A DNA stretch of 64,000 bases from Metaclostridioides mangenotii (GTDB lineage Bacteria; Bacillota; Clostridia; Peptostreptococcales; Peptostreptococcaceae), in the NCBI RefSeq assembly GCF_017873185.1, contig NZ_JAGGJX010000001.1, positions 1,178,001 to 1,242,000 of the forward strand. Direction: 5' to 3'. Positions 27,894 to 35,733 of the stretch are shown one piece after another. The translations under genes and the position numbers were made by a program. The notes under the pieces are model-generated. The model was not told the origin of the DNA and searched no databases. It saw nothing but the letters and a program-made list of their open reading frames with translations. Position 1 is the stretch's first letter, and each line of letters begins with the position of its first letter.

Positions 27894-28030
27894 TTATGTA
27901 TATTACCATAATCATTTCGTTATCAAGTAGTTAAATTACTTATTCGGCAATAGCCTACCATATAAACGGTATTAATCTGTATTTTACTTTATTTGAATAC
28001 TCCATAGTTAATTTTTATAGTATCTATCTA

Positions 28031-29413
28031 TTATCCTATTTTCTCTGCTGTTTCAACTTCTGGCAATCTGTCATTTTCGCCGAGATTTTTAATCCCAAAG
28101 TAGAAGAAAGTTCCTGTAAGTATTGCAGAACCTAAATCTGAAAATGGAGCTGAATGTAGTAATCCAGTTATACCCCAAACATTTGAGAAAATAAGTATAG
28201 CTGGTATCAATAGAATTACCTGACGTGTAAGAGTCAAGAATATTGCTGTTTTTGATCTTCCTATTGATTGGAAGAAGTTTGAAGCAAGTATCTGGAATCC
28301 TATTACTGGTAAACTCATAAACCAAGTTTTAAGTGCATAGCTTGAAAACTCAACTAATTTTGGATCTTGGTTAAATAAGGAAACCAGCTGTACTGGGAAT
28401 ACTCTTGTCACAACGTAACCCACGACTACAATTACTGTAGCAACTGTGATTGCAAGTTTTTCTGCTTCTTTAACCCTGTGGTACTTTTTAGCTCCAAAGT
28501 TGAAACTTACTATAGGTTGAACACCTTGGTTAAGTCCTGTAACCGGCATAAGTAAAATCGTCTGTAAACTGTTAACTATACCCATACCTGATACTGCAAG
28601 GTCTCCACCGAAAACAAATAAGCTCTTATTCAAAATTACATTTAGTAAACTGTTGACTAACTGCATTAAAAAACCAGGCATACCCAGTGAAGTTATCTTT
28701 TCTAAAATACTGCGTTTTAATTTCATATTTTTAAATTTTATTTTAGTATTACATCTCTTTCCAAAGAAATATGAAACAATCCAAACTGATGATATGAATT
28801 GAGCTGTAATTGTACCTATCGCTGCTCCTGCCATACCCATTCTCAACCAATTTATAAGTATAGCGTCCAGAATAATATTAGTCCCTGCGCCCATAAACAT
28901 AGTAATCATCGCAAGTGTTGGTTGACCATCAGCACGCAAAAAGCTATTCATACCCATGCTTACTACTTGGAATACTGCACCCAAGAAAATTATTCTCATA
29001 AATGTCATTGAATACGGAAGCACTTCTTTACTTGCACCGAACAAAATTAATATTGGCTCTAGAAATAATTCACCGATGATCATAAAAACTATACCACTTA
29101 TAATTAAAATTGCAAAAGCATTTCCTAAAACTTCTTCGGCTTCTTCTTTTTTTCCTTCTCCTAGTTTAATTGAAAATAACGTAGCTCCACCAACGCCAAA
29201 TAAAATCCCTATAGACATAAGGATTATCATAATTGGAAAACCTATTGTTATACCTGCCAGACCATTAGCCCCTAAGTCAGGACTATTGCCTATAAATATC
29301 CTGTCAATAATGTTGTAAGCAGCATTTACCATCATACCTACAATAGCAGGGACTGAAAATTTCATTAATAATTTAGATACTTTATCTTCTCCTAGTGGAT
29401 TGACTATCTCCAT
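28031..29413 (-). CDS. MATE-family multidrug efflux transporter
   Basis: 460 residues, about twelve membrane helices in two related halves. MATE marks: FSVPAIVGMMVNAAYNIIDRIFIG near the start, LRADGQPTLAMITMFMGAGTNIILD, and in the second half LNQGVQPIVSFNFGAKKYHRV. It uses an ion gradient to export drugs. The ATG overlaps the stop of the upstream MarR gene (TAATG), so both share the operator-controlled promoter at 29874-29920. Length is normal for the DinF/MepA-like clade. Confidence 0.94.
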   Translation of the reverse strand: MEIVNPLGEDKVSKLLMKFSVPAIVGMMVNAAYNIIDRIFIGNSPDLGANGLAGITIGFPIMIILMSIGILFGVGGATLFSIKLGEGKKEEAEEVLGNAFAILIISGIVFMIIGELFLEPILILFGASKEVLPYSMTFMRIIFLGAVFQVVSMGMNSFLRADGQPTLAMITMFMGAGTNIILDAILINWLRMGMAGAAIGTITAQFISSVWIVSYFFGKRCNTKIKFKNMKLKRSILEKITSLGMPGFLMQLVNSLLNVILNKSLFVFGGDLAVSGMGIVNSLQTILLMPVTGLNQGVQPIVSFNFGAKKYHRVKEAEKLAITVATVIVVVGYVVTRVFPVQLVSLFNQDPKLVEFSSYALKTWFMSLPVIGFQILASNFFQSIGRSKTAIFLTLTRQVILLIPAILIFSNVWGITGLLHSAPFSDLGSAILTGTFFYFGIKNLGENDRLPEVETAEKIG

Positions 29414-29859
29414 TATTTATCCCTCCATTTCTTTTTAAAATCTGTACTTTCTACTTTTAAAACCATATTTTCTAGCGCTGAATACACAAAGTCTTTTGAA
29501 GCCTCATCCATGTCTTCAGTCAAAAAATCATTCCAATCCCATAATCGCTGTATGATCTCTAGCTTGATATCTTCAGCTTTAGATGTAGTATATATTCTGT
29601 TGCATCTCTTGTCATTAGGATCTTTTTCTTTTGTAACATAACCTTTTTCCATAAGCGATTGTATTGCTCTCGTCGTTGCAGCTTTGTCTATATTCAGATG
29701 ATTTGATATATCATCTTGTGTTGCCCCGTTCCTAATATACAGACTTGTTAAAAAGGGCTGTTCAGCCGATGTAATCCCATATTTTTTTAGAGCTATATTC
29801 ATATAAACTTGATTTTTTCTATAAAGAATAGAGATTAATCTTCCTATACTTCTAGGCAT
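29413..29859 (-). CDS. MarR-family repressor of the MATE gene
   Basis: 148 residues: dimer helix MPRSIGRLISILYRKNQVYMN, winged helix TQDDISNHLNIDKAATTRAIQSLMEKGYV and wing DPNDKRCNRIYT. Ribosome site GGGGGTGTAGAT. Two matching palindromes cover its promoter, so it almost surely represses itself and MATE. Confidence 0.93.
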   Translation of the reverse strand: MPRSIGRLISILYRKNQVYMNIALKKYGITSAEQPFLTSLYIRNGATQDDISNHLNIDKAATTRAIQSLMEKGYVTKEKDPNDKRCNRIYTTSKAEDIKLEIIQRLWDWNDFLTEDMDEASKDFVYSALENMVLKVESTDFKKKWRDK

Positions 29860-29873
29860 ATCTACACCCCCTT

Positions 29874-29920
29874 AGTTGATATGTCAACTATTATACGCTC
29901 AATTAATTGATATGTCAACT
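29874..29920 (-). promoter_or_regulatory. MarR/MATE promoter with two operators
   Basis: On the minus strand TTGACA (29913-29918), 17-bp spacer, TATAAT (29890-29895). AGTTGATATGTCAACT (29874-29889) covers the start site, and AATTGATATGTCAACT (29905-29920) covers the -35. The centres are 31 bp apart, three helix turns. Confidence 0.85.
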
Positions 29921-29993
29921 AATGTTATGACATTTGTAATTTTTTGAGATATTATGCAATTTTTTGGTAATTCATTTATTCAGTTACAAAATA

Positions 29994-30018
29994 AAAGACC
30001 CGCTATAAACGGGTCTTT
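29994..30018 (-). terminator. hairpin terminator between flagellin and MarR
   Basis: 9-bp stem (aaagacccg, cgggtcttt), T-rich on the minus strand. Second terminator after flagellin. Confidence 0.7.
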
Positions 30019-30140
30019 GGTATATGGCTAATTCTGTATACAACTTAATCAGATTTCGATGTAAAATTGATTTATAATTTTATTTACTTATATATCTTAC
30101 TAGGATATGTGTCTTCAAGAATTAAATTTTAAAATACAAA

Positions 30141-30170
30141 TAAAGAGTAGATAAAAAACCCTACTCTTTA
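30141..30170 (-). terminator. terminator of flagellin
   Basis: Perfect 10-bp stem (taaagagtag, ctactcttta) with a 10-nt loop and a T-rich run on the minus strand, 16 bp past the flagellin stop. Confidence 0.85.
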
Positions 30171-30185
30171 TAAAGAAATTATTGA

Positions 30186-31034
30186 TTATTGCATTAATTG
30201 TAATACACTTTGTGGTTGTTGATTAGCTTGTGCTAACATCGATTGAGATGCTTGGGCTAATATGTTTAATTTAGATAATTGAACCATTTCACTAGCTACA
30301 TCTGTATCTCTTATTCTAGATTCTGCAGCAGTAACATTCTCTGCAGTATTAGTTAAGTTTACTTGAGTTGACTCAAGTCTATTTTGTTGTGCACCTATAG
30401 TTGATCTTGCAGAGTTTACGCTAGCAAGAGCTTTATCAATGTTTGCCATCATTGTCTTAGCTGCAGTAGTTCCAGCATCGTCATCAGTTTTCATCAAGTC
30501 TATATTAGCTTGAGTAATACCGGCTGTATCCATTAAACTAGCAGTATTAACTAATGTTATATCAATTTGATTATTCGAATCACCACTTGTACCTACTTGT
30601 AGACTTATTTTATCATAAGAATCATCTAATAATTGTTTACCATTAAATTCTGTAGTTTTTGACATTCTAACTACTTCGTCATTTAATTGAGTTAATTCGT
30701 TAACAATTTTCTCTCTTTCTGAAGCTGTATTTGTCTCATTTGCAGCTTGAACAGATAATTGAGACATTCTCTTTAGAATATTCCCTGTTTCTTCTAAAGC
30801 ACCCTCTGCTGTTTGTACTACAGATATACCATCTTGTACATTTAATCCTGCTTGATTTAATCCTTTAATCTGATTTCTCATCTTTTCAGATATTGCTAAA
30901 CCTGCTGAATCATCTGCCGCTCTTTTGATTCTTAGACCAGAAGATAATTTCTCCATTGATCTACTTTGTAAAGCAGTATTTTTATTCATTTGATTGTTTG
31001 CTATTAAAGCATTTACGTTGTTGTTAATTCTCAT
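30186..31034 (-). CDS. fliC: flagellin
   Basis: 282 residues from the ATG of MRINNNVNALIANNQMNKN, preceded by GGAGGGTAATATA. The N-terminal D0/D1 helices (SMEKLSSGLRIKRAADDSAGLAISEKMR) and the C-terminal ones (ENVTAAESRIRDTDVASEM, NILAQASQSMLAQANQQPQSVLQLMQ) are complete. The variable centre is very short, so this is a minimal flagellin without D2/D3. No other motility gene is in view; it lies alone, between a MarR/MATE operon and a small unknown gene. A sigma-D-like -10 is upstream. Confidence 0.96.
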   Translation of the reverse strand: MRINNNVNALIANNQMNKNTALQSRSMEKLSSGLRIKRAADDSAGLAISEKMRNQIKGLNQAGLNVQDGISVVQTAEGALEETGNILKRMSQLSVQAANETNTASEREKIVNELTQLNDEVVRMSKTTEFNGKQLLDDSYDKISLQVGTSGDSNNQIDITLVNTASLMDTAGITQANIDLMKTDDDAGTTAAKTMMANIDKALASVNSARSTIGAQQNRLESTQVNLTNTAENVTAAESRIRDTDVASEMVQLSKLNILAQASQSMLAQANQQPQSVLQLMQ

Positions 31035-31055
31035 TATATTACCCTCCATAGTTTT

Positions 31056-31079
31056 TTATCGGCATCCTTGCCATTTTTA
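31056..31079 (-). promoter_or_regulatory. candidate sigma-D (FliA) promoter of flagellin
   Basis: On the minus strand GCCGATAA (31056-31063) matches the sigma-D -10 exactly. The nearest TAAA (31076-31079) is only 12 bp away where about 15 is usual, so the match is partial. The spacer holds GGCAAGGATGCC. Confidence 0.45.
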
Positions 31080-31171
31080 TGTAAGTTAATAATACCTTAC
31101 AATATTATATTCGTACTAAGCTGCAAAAACATTATAGTATTTTATAAAATAGTTTTAAAATTTATTAAATA

Positions 31172-31288
31172 ATGGAGAATTTAATTAAAAATTTGGCATT
31201 TATATGTATAGTATTATCAGCAATCCTAATAATAGTAGTTATTGTAAAAATTAGCATCATCATAAGCAATTATAAAATAGATTTTTAA
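31172..31288 (+). CDS. possible 38-residue single-helix membrane peptide
   Basis: An ATG-initiated frame encoding MENLIKNLAFICIVLSAILI and 18 more residues ending NYKIDF. It has one long hydrophobic stretch with lysines near both ends, the shape of small membrane peptides and type I toxins. There is no ribosome site before the ATG (upstream is AAATTTATTAAATA), and no antisense RNA is evident, so it may be chance. Confidence 0.2.
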   Translation: MENLIKNLAFICIVLSAILIIVVIVKISIIISNYKIDF

Positions 31289-31528
31289 ACAAAAATTTAA
31301 AGATTAGTAAGTTTCAAAAAAGCTTACAAATGAAAATATATGCTAGAAATAGGTAAAAAGATTAGAAATTGAAGAAATTAATTAGTAATTATTTTTAGAT
31401 ATAAATGAATATATTTATACAGTGAGTTATCAGCTACTTGTTATAACATTATAAAACTAACTGAATACATGTCTTTATAGAAATAGACCCAAATCAATAT
31501 AAAATAAAATTTGTTACGGAGGACACTT
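31289..31528. other. AT-rich stretch without a clear gene
   Basis: Between the small frame and the plus-strand unknown gene. A 10-codon frame at 31340 (MLEIGKKIRN) resembles the start of a Cro/CI-type regulator but stops at once. No strong hairpin or promoter was recognised. Confidence 0.5.
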
Positions 31529-31747
31529 ATGAAAATATGGGAAGTGTTAAATGAAAAAAATATTGGCAAGCTAGTTTCTATCACAAATCAAGATGAAGTT
31601 TTGTATCAATACAACGACAGATATCTAATAGACAAAAATGGGCATAACAGTATAGGATTATTTAGTTTAAACGCTAGTGATAGAGGTTATTGGGCAGCAA
31701 AAATTCACAGCACGGATATCATGACATTAGATTTTAAAATCCGATAA
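31529..31747 (+). CDS. unknown 72-residue protein
   Basis: Starts at the ATG of MKIWEVLNEKNIGKLVSI, 5 nt after CGGAGGACACTT, a strong ribosome site; upstream frame extension lacks one. The sequence (QDEVLYQYNDRYLIDKNGH, then SDRGYWAAKIHSTDIM) is soluble and mixed in charge with no membrane helix and no motif I recognise. It is a single gene with its own terminator. Small proteins of this build occur in mobile or phage-derived islands, but nothing here proves that. Confidence 0.65.
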   Translation: MKIWEVLNEKNIGKLVSITNQDEVLYQYNDRYLIDKNGHNSIGLFSLNASDRGYWAAKIHSTDIMTLDFKIR

Positions 31748-31824
31748 TCAATTAGATTATATTTTAAAAAATAAAATAAAGAAGATAATAAAATAACTTG
31801 TAATAGATTAATTCATAGACTCTT

Positions 31825-31870
31825 AATAAGGTAAATAGATAGCTTATTATGCTATCCTTATTTTTTATTT
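31825..31870 (+). terminator. terminator of the 72-residue gene
   Basis: Inverted repeat GATAGC/GCTATC extended by AATAAGG/CCTTATT, followed on the plus strand by T6ATTT. Confidence 0.75.
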
Positions 31871-31883
31871 AAGTTATATCAAG

Positions 31884-31933
31884 AATTTCCAATATAAATT
31901 TAAAATAAGTAGTTTAAATTTATATTGGAAATT
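31884..31933 (-). terminator. hairpin after the PEP-mutase-like gene
   Basis: Perfect 19-bp stem (core TTTCCAATATAAATTTA) with a 12-nt loop, 18 bp past the stop at 31952. The T run is weak, so termination is likely but not certain. Confidence 0.6.
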
Positions 31934-31951
31934 AAAAGATTGAATTAACTG

Positions 31952-32842
31952 TTAACGTTCAAATAGTTTATTTGCTATATCATAAGAAAAATCGTGATCT
32001 AATAACTTTGAAATTTTGTTTTCATCCTGTATCTGTTTTGTTGTTTCAATTAAGTTTGAATAAGCAGATCTAACTGGAGCAGAACCAAGGCTCAAACGCC
32101 TAACTCCTAATAGATCTAATTTTTTTAGATTATTTGTTGTAGGCGTAGCAAGGAGATTAATTGGTGAAGGTATATTTTCTACTAATTTTGAAATATTACA
32201 TTCTTCAATTGCTCCAGGTATAAATATACAATCAGCTCCTGATTTATGATAAGCTTTACCTCTTTCAATAGCAATTGATAGCCTATCCTCATCATCTTTT
32301 CCTGCATTAATGAAATACACGCAAGTTCTGGCGTTAATAACAAAAGGAATATTCAACGTCTCTCTAAGCTTAGATATCGCTTGTATTTTTTTTATTTGAA
32401 AATCAAGATTTTCTAGATGAGGAGTTGGTTTGGAATATCCATCTTCAATGTTAATTCCAACTGCGCCAGCTTTAATAATCTTAGTTACATTTTCTACTAT
32501 TCCATCAATTGTGTCAGCATAACCTAATTCAATGTCTACGCTCACAGGAACAGATATTCTTTGAGTCATTTTGCTTATACTTTGAACAATGTATTCAAAA
32601 TCAATTTTTTCTCCATCAGAATATCCTAAACTATAAGCAAACCCAGCACTTGTTGTTCCAACTGCCGGAAAATTGAGTTTTTCGTATATAACTGCACTAC
32701 CAACATCCCACGCATTAGGGAGTATAAACATTTTATTACGACGGTGCATTTCTTGAAATTGTTTTGCTAAGTATGATTGTTTTCTAATATCCATATCTTT
32801 CATCCTTTCATGATTAATATTATTTAGAAATTTATATTTCAT
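31952..32842 (-). CDS. isocitrate lyase / PEP mutase superfamily protein
   Basis: Up to 296 residues, TIM barrel. Marks: FILPNAWDVGSAVI (substrate loop), AVGTTSAGFAYSLGY, VPVSVDIELGYAD (metal ligands), VGINIEDGY and PFVINARTCVYF. Relatives cleave or rearrange C-C or C-P bonds in 2- or 3-carbon acids; substrate unknown. In most members the last motif reads INARTD; here the Asp is Cys, as noted in the findings. The start may be 32842 (AAAAGGATTGGTATT) or MDIRKQSYLAKQ, 16 residues in, which fits the family N-terminus better. It is divergent from a broken ArsR-like gene. Confidence 0.85.
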   Translation of the reverse strand: MKYKFLNNINHERMKDMDIRKQSYLAKQFQEMHRRNKMFILPNAWDVGSAVIYEKLNFPAVGTTSAGFAYSLGYSDGEKIDFEYIVQSISKMTQRISVPVSVDIELGYADTIDGIVENVTKIIKAGAVGINIEDGYSKPTPHLENLDFQIKKIQAISKLRETLNIPFVINARTCVYFINAGKDDEDRLSIAIERGKAYHKSGADCIFIPGAIEECNISKLVENIPSPINLLATPTTNNLKKLDLLGVRRLSLGSAPVRSAYSNLIETTKQIQDENKISKLLDHDFSYDIANKLFER

Positions 32843-32934
32843 AATACCAATCCTTTTACAATTTATATAAGCTATTATATACTATAGATAGATCAATACT
32901 CATCGATATATGAAATTATTAGGAGAATATAATT

Positions 32935-33450
32935 ATGACTGAAACTCCACAAATATCACAATTAGCAGAAATTTTAGCTGACAAATCACGATCTACCATT
33001 CTTATGGTGATGATGGATGGAGAATTTCATACAGTTAATGAGTTGGCCAGAGCTGCTGGAATTAAATCTCATACTGCTTCTTATCATTTAGAAAGGCTTA
33101 ATGAATCACAATGGATAGTTATGGAAAAACATGGATGATTTCATTATTATCAAATGAATAATGATGAATTGGCTCAAATGCTTGAAAATTGGCTTCAGAT
33201 TTCTCCTTTAAAACCTTCAAGGTCATTAACTCAAAGTATTGAAGATCAGAAGTTGTATTTAGGTAGGACATGTTATGATCACTTAGCTGGAAAAATCGGC
33301 GTACAGATTACGGATTGGATGCTTAATAAGAATTATATAGTAAAGACATTATCTGGTTTGTGTTTAAGTATAGAAGGTGAAAATTTTTTTGAATCCAATG
33401 GAGTAAATATTGAATTATTAAAAAAAGAAAAAAGATGCTATTATTTTTGA
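32935..33450 (+). pseudogene. ArsR-like regulator broken by an in-frame TGA
   Basis: Ribosome site AGGAGAATATAATT and ATG at 32935. The first 67 residues form a winged helix (AEILADKSRSTILMVMMDGE, VNELARAAGIKSHTASYHLERL, WIVMEKHG). A TGA at 33136-33138 then interrupts; the same frame continues FHYYQMNNDELAQMLENWL to a normal stop at 33450. Relatives usually have a basic residue at this point before HYY, so CGA to TGA is the simple explanation. The frame after it is intact, so the break is recent, or a sequencing error. Its target may be the divergent PEP-mutase-like gene. Confidence 0.85.
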
Positions 33451-33460
33451 GTATTGTACT

Positions 33461-33696
33461 TTATTTTAATTTTATTAAAGAACCAAAGTATTGAGATGCA
33501 GTAGTAAATGTAATAAAAGTGCAAAGTTCATTTATCTCCTCATCAGAAAAGTATTCTTTTAAGATTTCAAAAGAAGAATCAGGTACTGATTTTGGATCAG
33601 CTAGAAATACTTGTGTAAATCTAGTATATTTTGATTATGACCAAGTAATTTCTGAAAGTTTGTTAACCCCAAATTAGATTCTTTTATTCTCGGCAT
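33461..33696 (-). pseudogene. remnant of a carboxymuconolactone decarboxylase (AhpD-like) gene
   Basis: A good start (AAGGAGGTTTTTAT before ATG 33694-33696) encodes MPRIKESNLGLTNFQKLLGH then NQNILD before the frame breaks near 33610; the next frame gives TRFTQVFLADPKSVPDSSF, then EILKEYFSDEEINELCTFIT and TTASQYFGSLIKLK with a stop at 33461. Both ends resemble the CMD family, but the centre with the active-site Cys pair is missing and the halves are out of frame. So the gene is deleted internally and dead. It lies next to another broken gene. Confidence 0.65.
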
Positions 33697-33807
33697 ATAA
33701 AAACCTCCTTCTTAATAACTAAATAATACTTAATTTATAAGCTTGTAAGTATAGATTCTATATTTTGCGCTATTTCTCTGTAAGATCTATTCCATAATCT
33801 TATTTAC

Positions 33808-34482
33808 TTATATCCTTACTTTCTTTAATAATAAAATCAATATAGACAAAGCTATTAAAATACACACCCCGTATATAGAATATTTTATACTAACAGTTAA
33901 ATTTACTCCGAAATAAGAGTGCATCGCTAAATATGGAATACATCCCAAAGTTGTCGATCTTATATAAGATTTAAAACTAACATTAGATAAACCGAGTATA
34001 TAACTTATCACATCAAAAGGTAAAAAGATCAACATTCTAGATAATAACACTATACTATCTCCATTTTTAATTACGAAATCGCCTATTTTTTCTAGCTTAA
34101 ATTTTTTGATTATAAATTTCACAAAATACCCTAACAAAAATTTAGCCAATAAAAAGCAAACTGTAGATCCAGCTAAAAGCCCTATCCATGAAACTACGAC
34201 CCCTACTGCCATACCAAATACATCGTTATTCGCCTGCATAATAGTTGTAGATGAAAGCAGAGCAATCACCGCTTGAAATACCATTAGAAGCGTTGACATA
34301 AGGTAAGATGTTGAATCAAAAGAAGCAATATACCCATTCATAGCATAGATATTATCCATACTCAAGTAAAATACAACCTGGTTCACAAATGACTTTACTT
34401 GAGGCAACAGTAAATACAGACCTAATACGACTAATATAAAGACGATTTTTTTAATATAAATTTTATACATATGTTTTATCAA
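33808..34482 (-). CDS. VTT-domain (TVP38/DedA-like) membrane protein
   Basis: About 224 residues, starting at TTG 34482 six nt after AAGGAG. Six or so helices; the VTT core is visible as NNDVFGMAVGVVVSWIGLLAGSTVCFLLAKFLLG, and the second half as LLSRMLIFLPFDVISYILGLSNVSFKSYI. These proteins act as lipid scramblases or in membrane homeostasis in other species. It follows a rhodanese lipoprotein gene and its terminator. Close relatives are often next to rhodanese genes, as here. Confidence 0.85.
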   Translation of the reverse strand: MIKHMYKIYIKKIVFILVVLGLYLLLPQVKSFVNQVVFYLSMDNIYAMNGYIASFDSTSYLMSTLLMVFQAVIALLSSTTIMQANNDVFGMAVGVVVSWIGLLAGSTVCFLLAKFLLGYFVKFIIKKFKLEKIGDFVIKNGDSIVLLSRMLIFLPFDVISYILGLSNVSFKSYIRSTTLGCIPYLAMHSYFGVNLTVSIKYSIYGVCILIALSILILLLKKVRI

Positions 34483-34511
34483 AATCACTCCTTATAATTT
34501 CGTTTAAAAAA

Positions 34512-34552
34512 GGTTGCACAGGGATGCACTCTACATACAACCCTGTACAACC
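34512..34552 (-). terminator. terminator of the rhodanese gene
   Basis: 12-bp stem with one mismatch (ggttgcacaggg, ccctgtacaacc) and T6 on the minus strand. Confidence 0.85.
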
Positions 34553-34611
34553 AACAAGAAAGCTTTTATAATAAGTCTTTCTCTATATTTCTATATATTT
34601 TATCCACGTCA

Positions 34612-35610
34612 CTACTTCACTACTTCATTAGATTCATCAGCAGCCCACTCGTAGAATGAAGAATCATAGTTTCTTACATTTTCAAAACCAGCATTTTTAA
34701 GAGCTAAAGCCATATGAGCTGATCTTATCCCAGCTGTACAGTAAGTTGCTATACTGTCCTCTTTTTTAACTCCAGCCTTTTCCATTATCTTAACTATTTC
34801 ATCTTTATTTTTTAGAGTTCCATCTTCATTGTATAACTCAGTAAATGGAACATTTATTGCATCTGGTAAATGTCCGCCTCTCGCTTCACCGAAATTAACA
34901 GCGCCGTCGTACTCGTCTTTTGCTCTAGTATCAATAACCTTTAGGTCTTTGTATTCTTTCTTTAAATCGTCAGTAGATATATTCATATCTGGTTTAATTT
35001 CAGATACAGTCATTTCTGAAGGTTTTACTTCTGGTACATCTTTAGTAGTTTCTTTCTTTTCAGAAGACCATAGATCAAATCCTCCATTTAACATTCTCGC
35101 ATCTACACCAGCTCTTTTTAGAGACCAAGTCACTCTCCCATCTTCTCCCCAAGCATCTTTGTTTGCATAAACAACTACTTGACTGTCTTTAGATATTCCT
35201 AAAGCACCTAGAGCTTTAGATAGATCTTCTTCACCTTGAAGAGTTCCCCAGTCTTTATCTCCTGCTTTACCTTCCATTTTAGAAAGCCCTTGCCATGCAA
35301 CGTTTACTGCACCAGGTATATGACCTTTTGCATAGTCTTTATCGCTTCTAGCATCAATTATAACTAGATTTTTATTATCTTTCATATTCTTCTCTAACCA
35401 AGCTATACTTGTAAGATATTCGTTGTTATCGTATGTATATTCATCTTTTGTCGTTACATTTTTTTCATCTTTAGATTCTGTTTGTTGCGTTTTTTCCTCT
35501 TTAGGTTTATCCGCTGCTTTATCTTCTTTATTTGAACATGCTGCAACAGAGATACCTAACATTATAACAATCAATAAAGATACTATTTTTTTGCTTGTCT
35601 TAAGTTTCAT
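34612..35610 (-). CDS. secreted rhodanese-type sulfurtransferase lipoprotein
   Basis: 332 residues. Signal peptide IVSLLIVIMLGISVAAC with lipobox VAAC (Cys25), then an acidic linker, so it is anchored on the outer surface. Two rhodanese domains follow: residues about 65-195 (VIIDARSDKDYAKGHIPGAV), where the active-site loop lacks Cys (YANKDAWGEDGR), and 205-325, with the catalytic loop YCTAGIRS. This is the thiosulfate sulfurtransferase arrangement. Ribosome site TATGGAGGAATAATT. The acceptor is unknown. Confidence 0.92.
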   Translation of the reverse strand: MKLKTSKKIVSLLIVIMLGISVAACSNKEDKAADKPKEEKTQQTESKDEKNVTTKDEYTYDNNEYLTSIAWLEKNMKDNKNLVIIDARSDKDYAKGHIPGAVNVAWQGLSKMEGKAGDKDWGTLQGEEDLSKALGALGISKDSQVVVYANKDAWGEDGRVTWSLKRAGVDARMLNGGFDLWSSEKKETTKDVPEVKPSEMTVSEIKPDMNISTDDLKKEYKDLKVIDTRAKDEYDGAVNFGEARGGHLPDAINVPFTELYNEDGTLKNKDEIVKIMEKAGVKKEDSIATYCTAGIRSAHMALALKNAGFENVRNYDSSFYEWAADESNEVVK

Positions 35611-35710
35611 AATTATTCCTCCATAAGTTTAATATATTTATTTAATTATATCAAAAAATTTGTTGAAATTTCAGACATTATTTATCATCTTTATCTATAT
35701 ATATAAGAAA

Positions 35711-35733
35711 AGATATAGATTTTATCTATATCT
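35711..35733 (-). terminator. hairpin at the end of rsmH
   Basis: Perfect 10-bp stem (agatatagat, atctatatct) with a 3-nt loop, overlapping the rsmH stop and followed on the minus strand by TTTCTT. Confidence 0.55.

Noticed and set aside
28089-28325. Separate gene inside the MATE gene
   Set aside because: Out-of-frame shadow without a ribosome site.
31340-31372. Start of a Cro/CI-type regulator (MLEIGKKIRN)
   Set aside because: Only ten codons before a stop, and no continuation in other frames.
33136-33138. TGA read as selenocysteine
   Set aside because: The family has no Cys or Sec at this place; a basic residue is usual.
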